DNA of 64,000 bases, from positions 62,001 through 126,000 of the forward strand of contig NZ_RZIJ01000021.1 in assembly GCF_003989665.1 (NCBI RefSeq), in the 5' to 3' direction. Position numbers and translations under genes: made by a program. The number at the start of each line of letters is the position of its first letter. Within the stretch, counting starts at the first letter, position 1. Positions 44,161-52,977 of this stretch are shown piece by piece. The DNA is from Azospirillum doebereinerae. Its GTDB lineage: Bacteria; Pseudomonadota; Alphaproteobacteria; Azospirillales; Azospirillaceae. The notes beneath the pieces were generated by a model that was not told where the DNA came from, did no database searches, and saw nothing but the letters and a program-made list of their open reading frames with translations.

Positions 44161-45144
44161 TCAATCCGGCGCGCGCTCTTCCAACCCGGTGCGGGGGGAG
44201 AGCGGCCCCGGCGCGCGCAGCACCGCCAGCAACGCCTCGTTGCGCATGCGGACCAGCGCGTCGCGGCCGCCGACCGACGCCTCCAACGCCTCGGCCCCGG
44301 CAACCAAGGTCTTCTTGCTGGCAGTGTCGAAGACCGGCGTGCCGAGATCGTCCCACCAGGAGCGGATCGGCGCGTCGAACACCTCCAGAAAACGCTCCAG
44401 GCCGCCCGCTCCGCCGCCCAGATGGTAGGACAGCCCCTGCCCCAACACCGCCCAGCGCGGCCCCGGCCCGGCGGCGATGGCGCGGTCGATGTCGCCGAGG
44501 TCGCAGACTCCCTGCTCCACCAGATAGACCGCCTCGCGCCACAACGCCGCCACCAGCCGCGTCGCCAGATGGCCGGCGATCTCCCGGCGCAGCACGACCG
44601 GCACCTTGCCGACCGCGCGGTAGAGCGCCTCGGCCGCCGCCACCGCCTCGGGCGCCGTCTGGCGGCCCGGCACGATCTCGACCAGCGGCAGCAGATGCGG
44701 CGGGTTGAAGGGGTGGCCGATCAGGATGCGCCCGGGGTGGCGGGCGCCCTCCTGCAGATCGCTCGGCATCAGGCCGGAGGTGCTGGACGCGATCAGGGTC
44801 TCCGGCCGCACCACCGCCTCGATGGAGGCGTAGATGCCGCGCTTGGCGGCCAGCGCCTCCGGCCCGTTCTCCTGCACCAGATCGACGGTGGCCAGCGCGC
44901 TCCAGTCGCCACCGGCAGCGGTCAGCTTGTCCCAATGGGATCGCGGGTCGCCGACGCCGAGCGCCGCCAGATCGCCGGCCACCGCCTCGATGGACGGGCG
45001 CAGGCGGGTCATCGACTGCGGGTCGGGATCGACCACCGTCACGCGCCGGCCGGTGGCGAGGAACAGGGCGGCCCAACTCGATCCGATGGTGCCGGCCCCG
45101 ACGATGCCGACGGACGCGGCGTCGTGGCTGAACGCGCGGTGCAT
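44161..45144 (-). CDS. 3-hydroxyacyl-CoA dehydrogenase-like NAD-dependent dehydrogenase
   Basis: A protein of 327 residues. VGIVGAGTIGSSWAALFLAT (~12-31) is the Rossmann motif; IGHPFNPPHLLPLVEIVPG is the 3-hydroxyacyl-CoA dehydrogenase signature, and the C-terminal helical domain follows. Length and plan (one catalytic domain, no hydratase) also fit carnitine 3-dehydrogenase or L-gulonate 3-dehydrogenase, which act on non-CoA substrates. No CoA ligase or beta-oxidation gene is near, so a free hydroxy acid is more likely. AGGAG seven bases upstream fixes the start; longer frames upstream run through the operator region. Transcribed divergently from the SDR/liv operon. Confidence 0.85.
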   Translation of the reverse strand: MHRAFSHDAASVGIVGAGTIGSSWAALFLATGRRVTVVDPDPQSMTRLRPSIEAVAGDLAALGVGDPRSHWDKLTAAGGDWSALATVDLVQENGPEALAAKRGIYASIEAVVRPETLIASSTSGLMPSDLQEGARHPGRILIGHPFNPPHLLPLVEIVPGRQTAPEAVAAAEALYRAVGKVPVVLRREIAGHLATRLVAALWREAVYLVEQGVCDLGDIDRAIAAGPGPRWAVLGQGLSYHLGGGAGGLERFLEVFDAPIRSWWDDLGTPVFDTASKKTLVAGAEALEASVGGRDALVRMRNEALLAVLRAPGPLSPRTGLEERAPD

Positions 45145-45243
45145 GGGCGGTCTCCTGGCTCTTGTGGGGATGGGCGATCCTAAGCCTCGCGGCGTCGATC
45201 CGTCGCATTGACAATTCGTGTGGCCGATCTTCGAAAAAGCAGA

Positions 45244-45280
45244 TTGACAGTACACTTACTGACAGATAGCTTTCTGACAG
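45244..45280. promoter_or_regulatory. Three direct TGACAG repeats in a divergent promoter region (site C)
   Basis: TGACAG occurs at 45245, 45260 and 45275, exactly 15 bases apart and all in the same orientation (TTGACAG, CTGACAG, CTGACAG). The first also forms a possible plus-strand -35 (TTGACA). The 329-base region 45145-45473 between the divergent dehydrogenase and SDR genes holds nothing else I can identify. The motif is that of sites A and B, but arranged as direct repeats, so a regulator would bind it with a different geometry. Confidence 0.6.
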
Positions 45281-45473
45281 CTTACTTACGAAATGGCCCG
45301 CCTCGATGCGGCCGCCATCGCACCGCCGACCAAGGCGGGCATTGTCAGAGACAAGCGGACAGCCAAGGGCAAAAGACGAATCCCCGACGGGCACGGCGAA
45401 CAGGCCGGGCGCCGAGGGGCGGACCCTGCCCCTTGCGCGAAGCTCCGCGACAAACCGGAGGAAACGGGAGGCC

Positions 45474-46208
45474 ATGACGACTCCATTCGATTTGACGGGC
45501 AAGCGCATCCTGGTGACGGGGGCGGCCGGCGGCATCGGCTCGGCCACGGCGAAGGCCTGCGCGGAACTGGGCGCGGAACTGGTGCTGACCGACATCCGTG
45601 ACTGCTCGGCTTTGGCCGCAGAACTGGCGCCGGTCGGCGCCGGGGCCAGCGCCCATCTCTGCGACGTGCGCGACCGCTCCGCCATCGACGCGCTGGCCGA
45701 AACGGTCGGCGGGGTCGACGGGCTGGTCCTGAACGCCGGGGCCATCGCTTTCGACGATTGGGAGTCGCTGGAGTGGGAGGAGTCCTTCCACGAGATCATC
45801 AACGTCAACCTGCTGGCCCCGATGCAGTTCGCCCGCGCCTTCCTACCGGCGATGCGGACGCGCGGCGGGGCACGGATCGTGCTGGTCGGCTCCGTCGCCG
45901 GCTGGACCGGCGGCACCATGTCGACCACCGGCGCGCATTACGTCGTCTCCAAGGGCGGCGTCCACGCCTTCACCCGCTGGCTGGCGCGCCGCGCCGCGCC
46001 CGACGTCTGCGTGAACGCGGTGGCCCCCAGCGCCACGGCGACGGCGATGATCGCCGGCCAGCCGGCGCCGGCCGTGGCGACCCAACTGGTGCCGCGCGTG
46101 GCGGAACCGGGCGAGATCGCCTGGCCCATCGCCTTCCTGTGCTCGCCCGCCGCGTCCTTCCTCAGCGGGGTCGTCCTCGACATCAACGGCGGCGCCTACC
46201 TCCGCTGA
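45474..46208 (+). CDS. Short-chain dehydrogenase/reductase (SDR) 1
   Basis: A protein of 244 residues, classical SDR: LVTGAAGGIGSATAKACAE (~13-31), NAGAIAFDD, catalytic Ser in VLVGSVAGW and YVVSK with the catalytic Tyr and Lys, and a C-terminus typical of family members (LDINGGAYLR). It oxidises or reduces a hydroxyl/ketone with NAD(P). As first gene of the plus-strand operon that runs through livHMGF to the gentisate genes, it probably acts early on the imported substrate. AGG/GGGAGG precedes the ATG closely. Confidence 0.88.
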   Translation: MTTPFDLTGKRILVTGAAGGIGSATAKACAELGAELVLTDIRDCSALAAELAPVGAGASAHLCDVRDRSAIDALAETVGGVDGLVLNAGAIAFDDWESLEWEESFHEIINVNLLAPMQFARAFLPAMRTRGGARIVLVGSVAGWTGGTMSTTGAHYVVSKGGVHAFTRWLARRAAPDVCVNAVAPSATATAMIAGQPAPAVATQLVPRVAEPGEIAWPIAFLCSPAASFLSGVVLDINGGAYLR

Positions 46209-46230
46209 GCGGCTTGAAGGGGTCATTGCC

Positions 46231-47094
46231 ATGACGGCCAACGTCTTCCTGATCCAAATTCTGAATGGTCTCGTCTACGGGGGCCTGCTGTTCATCGTGT
46301 CGGTCGGGCTGGTGCTGATCTTCGGGCTGCGGCGGGTGGTCAATTTCGCCCATGGCAGCCTGTTCATGATCGGCGCCTATGTCGGATTCAGCATCTCGCT
46401 GGTCGCCGGGTTCTGGGTCGGCATCGTCGGCGCGGCGGTCGCGCTGGCCATTGCCGGCGCCCTGCTCGACGTCTCGGTCTTCCGCCCGCTGCGCGGCCAG
46501 GATCCCATCGCCACCGTGCTGGTGACCTTCGGGCTGCTGCTGATCCTGGAGGATCTCGCCAACACCGTCTGGGGCAAGGAAACCCATTCCCTGCCGCTGC
46601 CGGAGATGTTGTCGGGCAGCGTCGAGATCCTGGGCCAGCCCTTCCCCACCTACCGGCTGCTGGTGATCGCCGTCGCGGCGGCGGTCGGGATCGCGCTGGC
46701 GCTGTGGCTGCGCTTCAGCCGCATCGGGCTGTTCGTCCGGGCGTCGAGCGTCGATCCGGTGACGACCGCCGTGCAGGGGGTCAACACCGACCGGGTCAGC
46801 GCCGTCGTGGTCGCCATCGGCACCGGGCTGGCCGGGCTGTCGGGCACCATCGCGGCGCCGCTGCTGGCGCTGTCGCCGTCGATGGGCGGGTCGATCCTGA
46901 TCGAATCCTTCATCGTCGTGGTGGTCGGCGGGCTCGGCAGCTTCTCCGGCGCGCTGATCGCGGCGCTCGCCATCGGCCAGATCCACAACCTCGGCATCAT
47001 CTACGTCCCCTGGGCGGCGACGATGGTGCCCTTCCTCCTGATGGTCGCGGTCCTGGTGTGGCGGCCGACCGGTTTCGCAGGGAGCCACGTATGA
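46231..47094 (+). CDS. livH: Branched-chain amino acid type ABC transporter permease LivH
   Basis: A protein of 287 residues with about eight membrane helices. Motifs: LNGLVYGGLLFIVSVGLVLI, GLRRVVNFAHGSLFMIGAY and VVVVGGLGSFSGALIAALAI. LivH-type permease of the HAAT family; in aromatic clusters these importers take up aromatic or alicyclic carboxylates. Start 22 bases after SDR1; stop overlaps livM (ATGA). Confidence 0.92.
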   Translation: MTANVFLIQILNGLVYGGLLFIVSVGLVLIFGLRRVVNFAHGSLFMIGAYVGFSISLVAGFWVGIVGAAVALAIAGALLDVSVFRPLRGQDPIATVLVTFGLLLILEDLANTVWGKETHSLPLPEMLSGSVEILGQPFPTYRLLVIAVAAAVGIALALWLRFSRIGLFVRASSVDPVTTAVQGVNTDRVSAVVVAIGTGLAGLSGTIAAPLLALSPSMGGSILIESFIVVVVGGLGSFSGALIAALAIGQIHNLGIIYVPWAATMVPFLLMVAVLVWRPTGFAGSHV

Positions 47095-48104
47095 GCCGCG
47101 CAACCATGAACCTGACCGCCGGCCGCCTCGCGGCGCCCCGCCTGTCGCATCTCTCCTGGCTCCTGCTGGCCGTCGCGGTGGCGGTCGGCTTCGGGCTGCC
47201 GGCGGTGGTCGGCTCGGTGCTGGTGCTGACGCTGCTGACGCAGGCGGTGATCGGCGGGATGCTGGCGGTCGGCGTCGGCTTCCTGATCCGCCAGAACGGC
47301 GTCGTCAGCTTCGGCCACGCCGCCTGGTACGGGGTGTCCGCCTACTGCATCGGCCTGCTGCTGCGCCACGAGGTGCTGCCGGTGGAGGCGGCGCTGGTCC
47401 TGGCGCTCGCCGTGCCGACGCTGATGGCCTTCCTGCTGGGGCTGGTCATCGTGCGGGTGCCGGGCGTCGCCTTCTCCATGCTGACGCTGGCGGTGGGGCA
47501 GGCCTTCCACGAGTTCGCGATGAAGGCGCAAGCGGTGACCAACGGCGACGACGGCTTCGCCATTCCGCTGCCCGACACCCTGTTCGGCCTGCCGATTTCC
47601 ACCGTGCAGCAGCCCGAGACGATGTTCGTGCTGTGCTGGACGCTGCTGGCGCTGGTGATCTTCGGCCTCTACGTCACCGTGCGCAGCCCCTTCGGCCGAC
47701 TGACCGAAGCCATCCGCGAGAACGAGGAGCGCGCCCGCTTCATCGGTTACAAGACCGTGCTGCCGCGCGCCGCGACCTACGCCCTCTCCGCCTTCGTGGC
47801 GGCGCTCGCCGGGCTTCTGTTCGCGCTCTACAACGGCTTCGTCTCGCCCGAGGTGCTGCATTGGACGCTGTCCGGCTCGGCGCTGATCATGGCGGTCATC
47901 GGCGGTTCCAAGCTGTTGTGGGGGCCGGCGCTGGGCGCGGTGATCTTCTTCTTCCTCAAGGATCTGGCCGGCAACCTGACGGAGCATTGGCCGGCGATGA
48001 TCGGCGTCACCGTGATCGTCGTGACGGTGCTGATGCCGGCCGGCATCGCCGGGTCGCTGGCCGAACTCGGCGGGCGCCTACGCAAATCGGGAGGCCGGGC
48101 ATGA
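47091..48104 (+). CDS. livM: Branched-chain amino acid type ABC transporter permease LivM
   Basis: A protein of 337 residues with eight to ten predicted helices. RQNGVVSFGHAAWYGVSAYC, VRSPFGRLTEAIRENEERA (the LivM cytoplasmic loop) and GGSKLLWGPALGAVIFFFL are typical. Partner of LivH; start and stop overlap both neighbours by ATGA. Confidence 0.92.
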   Translation: MSRATMNLTAGRLAAPRLSHLSWLLLAVAVAVGFGLPAVVGSVLVLTLLTQAVIGGMLAVGVGFLIRQNGVVSFGHAAWYGVSAYCIGLLLRHEVLPVEAALVLALAVPTLMAFLLGLVIVRVPGVAFSMLTLAVGQAFHEFAMKAQAVTNGDDGFAIPLPDTLFGLPISTVQQPETMFVLCWTLLALVIFGLYVTVRSPFGRLTEAIRENEERARFIGYKTVLPRAATYALSAFVAALAGLLFALYNGFVSPEVLHWTLSGSALIMAVIGGSKLLWGPALGAVIFFFLKDLAGNLTEHWPAMIGVTVIVVTVLMPAGIAGSLAELGGRLRKSGGRA

Positions 48105-48823
48105 ACGGCGGCACGACTGGCGGCTTCGCCATCCAGGGGACCGCGCTGACCCGGCCCTATGGCGGCTTCTTCGCGGTGAACAAGGTGGACATCGCGGTTC
48201 CGCACGGCGAGATCCGTGGCCTGATCGGCCCGAACGGGGCCGGCAAGTCGACGCTGATCGACGTGCTGTCGGGGCGCGCCGCCGTCTGGTCGGGGCAGGT
48301 CAGGATGGACGGCCGCGACATTGGCGGGATGAGCGTGCAGGAGCGGCGCCGCCACGGCATGGCGCGCTCCTTCCAGAAGACCAACATCTTCCCCGAACTG
48401 TCGGTGCGTGAGCAGCTCGACATCGCCGCGCGGCAGGCCGAGAAGCCCAACGTGCCGGAGGTGATGGAGGAACTGGGCCTGACCGACCTGGGTCCTGCGC
48501 GGGCGCGCGACATCGCCTATGGCGAGCAGCGCCGGCTCGATCTGGCGCTGGCGCTGATCGGGCGGCCGCGCGTGCTGCTGCTGGACGAGCCGGCGGCGGG
48601 GCTGTCGATGCGGGAATCGCTGAACCTCGCCACCCTGCTGCGCGATCTGGCGCAGCGTTGGAAGGTCACCGTCCTGATCGTCGAGCACGACATGGAGGTC
48701 GTCTTCTCCATCTGCGACCGCATCACCGTGCTGCAATTGGGCCGCGTCCTGGCCGAGGGCACGCCGGACGAGATCCGCCGCTCGCCCGACGTCATCACCG
48801 CCTATCTCGGGAGCGCCGCATGA
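48101..48823 (+). CDS. livG: Branched-chain amino acid type ABC transporter ATPase LivG
   Basis: A protein of 240 residues: Walker A GPNGAGKST (~43-51), a Q-loop in ARSFQKTNIFPELSVREQL, the LivG-specific signature AYGEQRRLDLALAL, Walker B VLLLDEPAAGLS and an H-loop (VEHDMEVVFSICDR). Energises the LivHM channel together with LivF. Confidence 0.93.
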   Translation: MNGGTTGGFAIQGTALTRPYGGFFAVNKVDIAVPHGEIRGLIGPNGAGKSTLIDVLSGRAAVWSGQVRMDGRDIGGMSVQERRRHGMARSFQKTNIFPELSVREQLDIAARQAEKPNVPEVMEELGLTDLGPARARDIAYGEQRRLDLALALIGRPRVLLLDEPAAGLSMRESLNLATLLRDLAQRWKVTVLIVEHDMEVVFSICDRITVLQLGRVLAEGTPDEIRRSPDVITAYLGSAA

Positions 48824-49518
48824 CCGAACTTCTGGGCTTCCGCGATGTCGTCGCCGGCTATGGCGGGGCGCGCATCCTGCACAATCTCGACCTGCGGATC
48901 GACGCGGGCGAGCGGGTCGCCATCCTCGGCCGCAACGGGGTGGGCAAGACGACCATCGTCAACGCCTTCCTCGGCATCGCCAAGCGCATGCAGGGCGAGA
49001 TCCGGCTGGCGGGCAAGCCGGCGAACGACATTCGCCACTTCACCGCCGCGCGGGTCGGCATCTCCGTGGTGCCGCAGGGGCGCTGCATCATCCCCAACCT
49101 GACGGTGCGTGAGAACCTGATCCTGGGCGCCGCCGTCCGCCGCAAGGGCGCATGGAATGTGGAGCGGGTCTTCACAATGTTTCCGATCCTGCGCGAGCGG
49201 GCCGACACGCCGGGCACCGCGCTGTCCGGCGGCCAGCAGCAGATGCTAGCGATCGGCCGCGCCCTGATGGCGAACCCGCAGCTCCTGGTGCTGGACGAAC
49301 CCAGCGAAGGGCTGGCCCCGGTGATCGTCGACGAGCTGGCCGAGAACCTGCGGCAAGTGGCCGCCGGAGGCACCAGCCTGCTGATCATCGAACAGAACTA
49401 CAGCCTCGTCCGCCGGGTGGCCGAACGCTACTACGTGCTGTCGAAGGGCGAGGTGGCCGAACAGGGCGCCATGGACGGCCTGACCAAGGAAAGCCTGAAG
49501 AAGCACATCGCGGTCTAA
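48820..49518 (+). CDS. livF: Branched-chain amino acid type ABC transporter ATPase LivF
   Basis: A protein of 232 residues: Walker A GRNGVGKTT, VVPQGRCIIPNLTVRENL, signature LSGGQQQMLAIGRALM, Walker B LLVLDEPSEGLAP, IIEQNYSL H-loop equivalent. Second ATPase of the importer. A long palindromic repeat separates it from the binding-protein gene. Confidence 0.93.
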   Translation: MTELLGFRDVVAGYGGARILHNLDLRIDAGERVAILGRNGVGKTTIVNAFLGIAKRMQGEIRLAGKPANDIRHFTAARVGISVVPQGRCIIPNLTVRENLILGAAVRRKGAWNVERVFTMFPILRERADTPGTALSGGQQQMLAIGRALMANPQLLVLDEPSEGLAPVIVDELAENLRQVAAGGTSLLIIEQNYSLVRRVAERYYVLSKGEVAEQGAMDGLTKESLKKHIAV

Positions 49519-49521
49519 AGG

Positions 49522-49670
49522 CCCTCTCCCGCCCCGGGAGAGGGAGGGGACCCGCGCGTCAGCGCGGGGAGGGTGAGGGGCTAGAGAGCGTGCGGCTTAT
49601 CCATGTCCCGATAGCCCCTTACCCTTCCCGCTTTCAGCGGGCCCCTTCCCTCTCCCGGGGCGGGAGAGGG
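49522..49670. repeat. Palindromic intergenic element between livF and the second binding-protein gene
   Basis: The 149-base block is nearly self-complementary. Its outer 23 bases (49522-49544 and 49648-49670) are exact reverse complements and each contains the smaller palindrome CCCTCTCCC...GGGAGAGGG. The inner part continues to pair (CGCGTCAGCGCGGGGAGGG against CCCTTCCCGCTTTCAGCGGG), leaving a ~30-base centre. A second member of the family lies between hutC and hutU. It resembles REP/MITE-like intergenic palindromes and could stabilise or attenuate the polycistronic transcript. Confidence 0.8.
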
Positions 49671-49695
49671 GAAAAACAAAATCATGGAGGAAACG

Positions 49696-50901
49696 ATGAC
49701 CAAGCCCACCCCCCTCAAGCTCCGCGCCCTCGGCGCCGCCAGCGCGCTCGCGCTTGCTTTTTCCGGCGCCGCCCACGCCCAGGAGACGCTGAAGATCGGC
49801 GTGCCGACCGCCATGTCGGGCACCTACGCCGACCTCGGCAACCAGGCCAAGCGCGCCGTCGAGTTCGCCATCGCCGAGGCCAACGCCAAGGGCGGCGTCG
49901 CCGGCCACAAGGTCGAGGCCAAGATCCTCGACACCGAGGCCAAACCCGACCTCGCCCGCAAGCAGTCCGAACGGCTGGCGCTGGAGGGCTACAAGGTGCT
50001 GACCGGCGTCATCGCGTCGGGCGAGGCGCTGGCCATCGCGCCGATGCTCGACCGCTGGGACGCGCTCTACGTCGCCACGGTGACCAAGAGCGACAAGATC
50101 ACCGGCGACGCCTGCGTCCGCCGCGCCTTCCGCGTCAACCACCAGGACGCGCAGGACGCCGCCGTGGTCAAGCCCTGGCTGGGCGGGCGCAAGGAACAGA
50201 AATGGGCGATCATCGGCATGGACGGCGCCTGGGGGCGCGGCTCGGGCGCGGGCTTCAAGGAGGCCGCCACCTCCCACGGCAAGACCGTCGTCGCCGAACT
50301 CTACCCGCCGCTCGGCGCCACCGACTACGCCGCCTACATCCAGCAGATCAAGGCCTCGGGCGCCGAGGGGCTGTGGGTGGCGCTGGCCGGGCGCGACGCC
50401 GTCAGCTTCGCCACCCAGGCGCACCAGTTCGGCCTGCTCGCCAACGTCTTCACCGCCGGGGTCAGCTTCGTCACCGACAACACGGTGCAGGCGATGGGCG
50501 AGACCTCCAAGGGCATCAACGGCATCATCAACTACAGCTCGACCCTCGACACGCCGGCGAACAAGAGCTTCGCCGCCGCCTGGGCCAAGCACTACAACGG
50601 CGACCAGCCCTCGAACTTCGAGGGCGAGACCTACATCGGCATGCAGGTCATCTTCCAGGCCGTCGAGAAGGCCAAGAGCGTCAAGCCGCTCGACATCGCC
50701 CGCGCGATGAGCGGCGGCCGCTTCGACACCATCCTCGGCAACGTCGCCTTCCGGCCGGAAGACAACCAACTGATCCTGCCCAACTACTTCGGCCACGTCG
50801 CCGAGGCGGACGGCAAGCTGCGTCCGGTGGTGACGATGTCCTTCCCGGCCGACCAGGCGACTCCGGCCCCATCGGGCGCCTGCAAGCTGGCGAAGCTCTG
50901 A
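49696..50901 (+). CDS. ABC transporter substrate-binding protein, branched-chain amino acid / aromatic acid type (2)
   Basis: A protein of 401 residues (Peripla_BP_6). The ATG at 49696 is used because GGAGGAAACG directly precedes it; an ATG four codons earlier would bury that site in the coding sequence. Signal peptide LGAASALALAFSGAAHA, mature from QETLKIG. Motifs: LKIGVPTAMSGTYADLG, AVEFAIAEANAKGGVAG and the segment ITGDACVRRAFRVNH. It belongs to the same importer as the livHMGF genes just upstream and is distinct from the protein at 38050-39261, so one channel may serve two ligands. Confidence 0.9.
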   Translation: MTKPTPLKLRALGAASALALAFSGAAHAQETLKIGVPTAMSGTYADLGNQAKRAVEFAIAEANAKGGVAGHKVEAKILDTEAKPDLARKQSERLALEGYKVLTGVIASGEALAIAPMLDRWDALYVATVTKSDKITGDACVRRAFRVNHQDAQDAAVVKPWLGGRKEQKWAIIGMDGAWGRGSGAGFKEAATSHGKTVVAELYPPLGATDYAAYIQQIKASGAEGLWVALAGRDAVSFATQAHQFGLLANVFTAGVSFVTDNTVQAMGETSKGINGIINYSSTLDTPANKSFAAAWAKHYNGDQPSNFEGETYIGMQVIFQAVEKAKSVKPLDIARAMSGGRFDTILGNVAFRPEDNQLILPNYFGHVAEADGKLRPVVTMSFPADQATPAPSGACKLAKL

Positions 50902-50936
50902 TCCCTCCTTCCACCGTCACCACGAGGAGCCGGCGC

Positions 50937-51719
50937 ATGGCCGCTCAGGCGTTTCTGGAAAGCCGCTTCGGGCTGGGCGGCACCGTCTTTCTCGTCACCG
51001 GCGGGGCCGGCGGCATCGGTTACGCCGCCGCCCGCGCGGCGGCGCAGTCCGGGGCCGTCGCGGTCATCAACGACCTCGACCCGGAGCGCACCGAACAGGC
51101 CGCCGCCGCCCTGCGCGACGAGGGGCTGGAGGCGACGGCCGCCCCGTTCAGCGTCACCGATCCCGACGCGGTGCGGGCGGGGACCGCCCGCATCCTCGAC
51201 CGCCACGGCCGCATCGACAGCCTGTTCAGCAACGCCGGCAACCAGAACCGCAAGCCCTTCCTGGATTACCGGCCCGACGAATGGGCGTCGCTGTGGCAGA
51301 CCCACGTGAACGGCGCCTTCAACCTCTGCCAGGCGGTGCTGCCGTCGATGGTGGAGCGCGGCAGCGGACGCATCGTGCTGATGTCGTCGATCTCGGCCTT
51401 CGGGTCGCGCGGCACCATCAGCGCCTACGCCACCGCCAAGGGCGGGCTGGCCGCCATGACGCGGGCGCTGGCGGTGGAGTACGGGCCGCTGGGCATCGCC
51501 TGCAACGCCATCGCCCCCGGCTACGTCGCCACCGGCTTCACCACGGCGATGCAGGGGAACGACGCCTTCCAGCGCTACATCGAGAGCAACGTGCCGGCCC
51601 GACGCTGGGGGACGCCCGAGGACATCGCCGGGGTGGCGGTCTTCCTCGCCGGCCCGGCCAGCGGCTTCATCAACGGGCAGGTCATCCCCGTGGACGGCGG
51701 GCTGCTCGCCACGCTGTGA
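50937..51719 (+). CDS. Short-chain dehydrogenase/reductase (SDR) 2
   Basis: A protein of 260 residues, classical SDR: FLVTGGAGGIGYAAARAA, FSNAGNQNRKP, VLMSSISAFGSRG with catalytic Ser and YATAK with Tyr and Lys; the C-terminus IPVDGGLLATL is typical. It sits between the second binding protein and 3-hydroxybenzoate 6-monooxygenase, so it is expected to act before aromatic hydroxylation, for example on a ring hydroxyl or ketone. GAGGAG precedes the ATG. Confidence 0.88.
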   Translation: MAAQAFLESRFGLGGTVFLVTGGAGGIGYAAARAAAQSGAVAVINDLDPERTEQAAAALRDEGLEATAAPFSVTDPDAVRAGTARILDRHGRIDSLFSNAGNQNRKPFLDYRPDEWASLWQTHVNGAFNLCQAVLPSMVERGSGRIVLMSSISAFGSRGTISAYATAKGGLAAMTRALAVEYGPLGIACNAIAPGYVATGFTTAMQGNDAFQRYIESNVPARRWGTPEDIAGVAVFLAGPASGFINGQVIPVDGGLLATL

Positions 51720-51753
51720 GAGACCAGACGAGATTGCACAGAGGAACCACCAC

Positions 51754-52944
51754 ATGCCTGACCGTCCCATCCTGATCGCCGGAGGCGGCATCGGCGGTTT
51801 GGCCGCCGCGCTGGGGCTGGCCCGCAAGGGCTTCCGCTCGGTCGTGCTCGAACAGGCCCCCGAGCTGGGGGAGATCGGCGCCGGCATCCAGATCGGCCCG
51901 AACGCCTTCCACGCCTTCGATTACCTGGGCGTCGGCGACGCCGCGCGGGCCAAGGCCGTCTACATCGACCATCTGGTGCTGATGGACGCGCTGCGCGACG
52001 AACGTGTCGCCGCCATCCCGCTCGACGAGCCGTTCCGCCGGCGCTTCAAGAATCCCTACGCCGTCGTCCACCGCGCCGACCTGCACATGGTGCTGCTCGA
52101 CGCCTGCCGGGCCAGTGACCTCATCGAGCTGCGCACCCGCTCGTCGGTCGAGCGCTACGAGCAGGACGGCGCGTCGGTCACCGTCACGCTGGGCGACGGC
52201 GAGCGCGTCACCGGCTCCGCCCTGATCGGCGCCGACGGGCTGCGGTCGAAGGTGCGGTCGCAGGTGGTGGGCGACGCGCAGCCGCGCGTGTCCGGCCACA
52301 CCACCTTCCGCTCGGTCATCCCGACCGAACAGATGCCCGAGGATTTGCGCTGGAACGCGGCGACGCTGTGGGCCGGGCCGAAATGCCACATCGTCCATTA
52401 CCCGCTCAAGGGCGGCAAGGTCTTCAACCTCGTCGTCACCTGCCACAACGACGCGGCGGAAGCGGTGGCCGGCGTGCCGGTGACCAAGGAGGAGGTTTAC
52501 AAGGGCTTCGAGCACATCGCCGACCGCCCGAAACGGATCATCGAGCGCGGCGAGAACTGGAAGCTGTGGGTGCTGTGCGACCGCGACCCCACGCCCAACT
52601 GGGTGGACGGCCGCGTCGTGCTGCTGGGCGACGCCGCGCACCCGATGCTGCAATATCTGGCGCAGGGCGCCTGCATGGCGCTGGAGGACGCGGTCAACCT
52701 GTCGCACCACATGGCCGAAATGGGCGGCAATTTGGAAACCGCCTTCCCCGCCTACAACCGCGACCGCTTCGCCCGCACCGGCCGGGTCCAGCTGAACTCG
52801 CGCCTGATGGGCGAATACGTCTACCACCCGGCCGGCGGCCAGGCGGCGCTGCGCAACGCCATCCTCGGCAACTCGACCCGCGAGCAGCATTACGACCGCG
52901 TCGCGTGGCTCTACGGCGTGACCGGCCTCGGCGCCGCCGTTTGA
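51754..52944 (+). CDS. 3-hydroxybenzoate 6-monooxygenase
   Basis: A protein of 396 residues, FAD-dependent class A aromatic hydroxylase. ILIAGGGIGGLAAALGLARK (~6-25) binds the ADP part of FAD, GADGLRSKVRSQV is the DG motif and GRVVLLGDAAHPMLQYLAQG the GD motif. IGAGIQIGPNAFHAF and the segment ending YHPAGGQAALRNAILG match the 3-hydroxybenzoate 6-hydroxylases (MhbM/XlnD type). Product is gentisate (2,5-dihydroxybenzoate), used by the dioxygenase encoded next, which supports the assignment over salicylate hydroxylase. Confidence 0.88.
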   Translation: MPDRPILIAGGGIGGLAAALGLARKGFRSVVLEQAPELGEIGAGIQIGPNAFHAFDYLGVGDAARAKAVYIDHLVLMDALRDERVAAIPLDEPFRRRFKNPYAVVHRADLHMVLLDACRASDLIELRTRSSVERYEQDGASVTVTLGDGERVTGSALIGADGLRSKVRSQVVGDAQPRVSGHTTFRSVIPTEQMPEDLRWNAATLWAGPKCHIVHYPLKGGKVFNLVVTCHNDAAEAVAGVPVTKEEVYKGFEHIADRPKRIIERGENWKLWVLCDRDPTPNWVDGRVVLLGDAAHPMLQYLAQGACMALEDAVNLSHHMAEMGGNLETAFPAYNRDRFARTGRVQLNSRLMGEYVYHPAGGQAALRNAILGNSTREQHYDRVAWLYGVTGLGAAV

Positions 52945-52977
52945 AAACTCTGCCCTCTGACTGAAAGGACGCAGGAC

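Noticed and set aside
44161..45144. A fatty-acid beta-oxidation enzyme because of the hydroxyacyl-CoA dehydrogenase signature
   Set aside because: There is no CoA ligase, thiolase, hydratase or acyl-CoA dehydrogenase nearby; relatives acting on free hydroxy acids fit the context better.
45293..45601. Plus-strand open frame starting in the site C promoter region
   Set aside because: It overlaps the start of the SDR gene in another frame, has no ribosome-binding site and encodes a low-complexity Arg/Gly-rich sequence.
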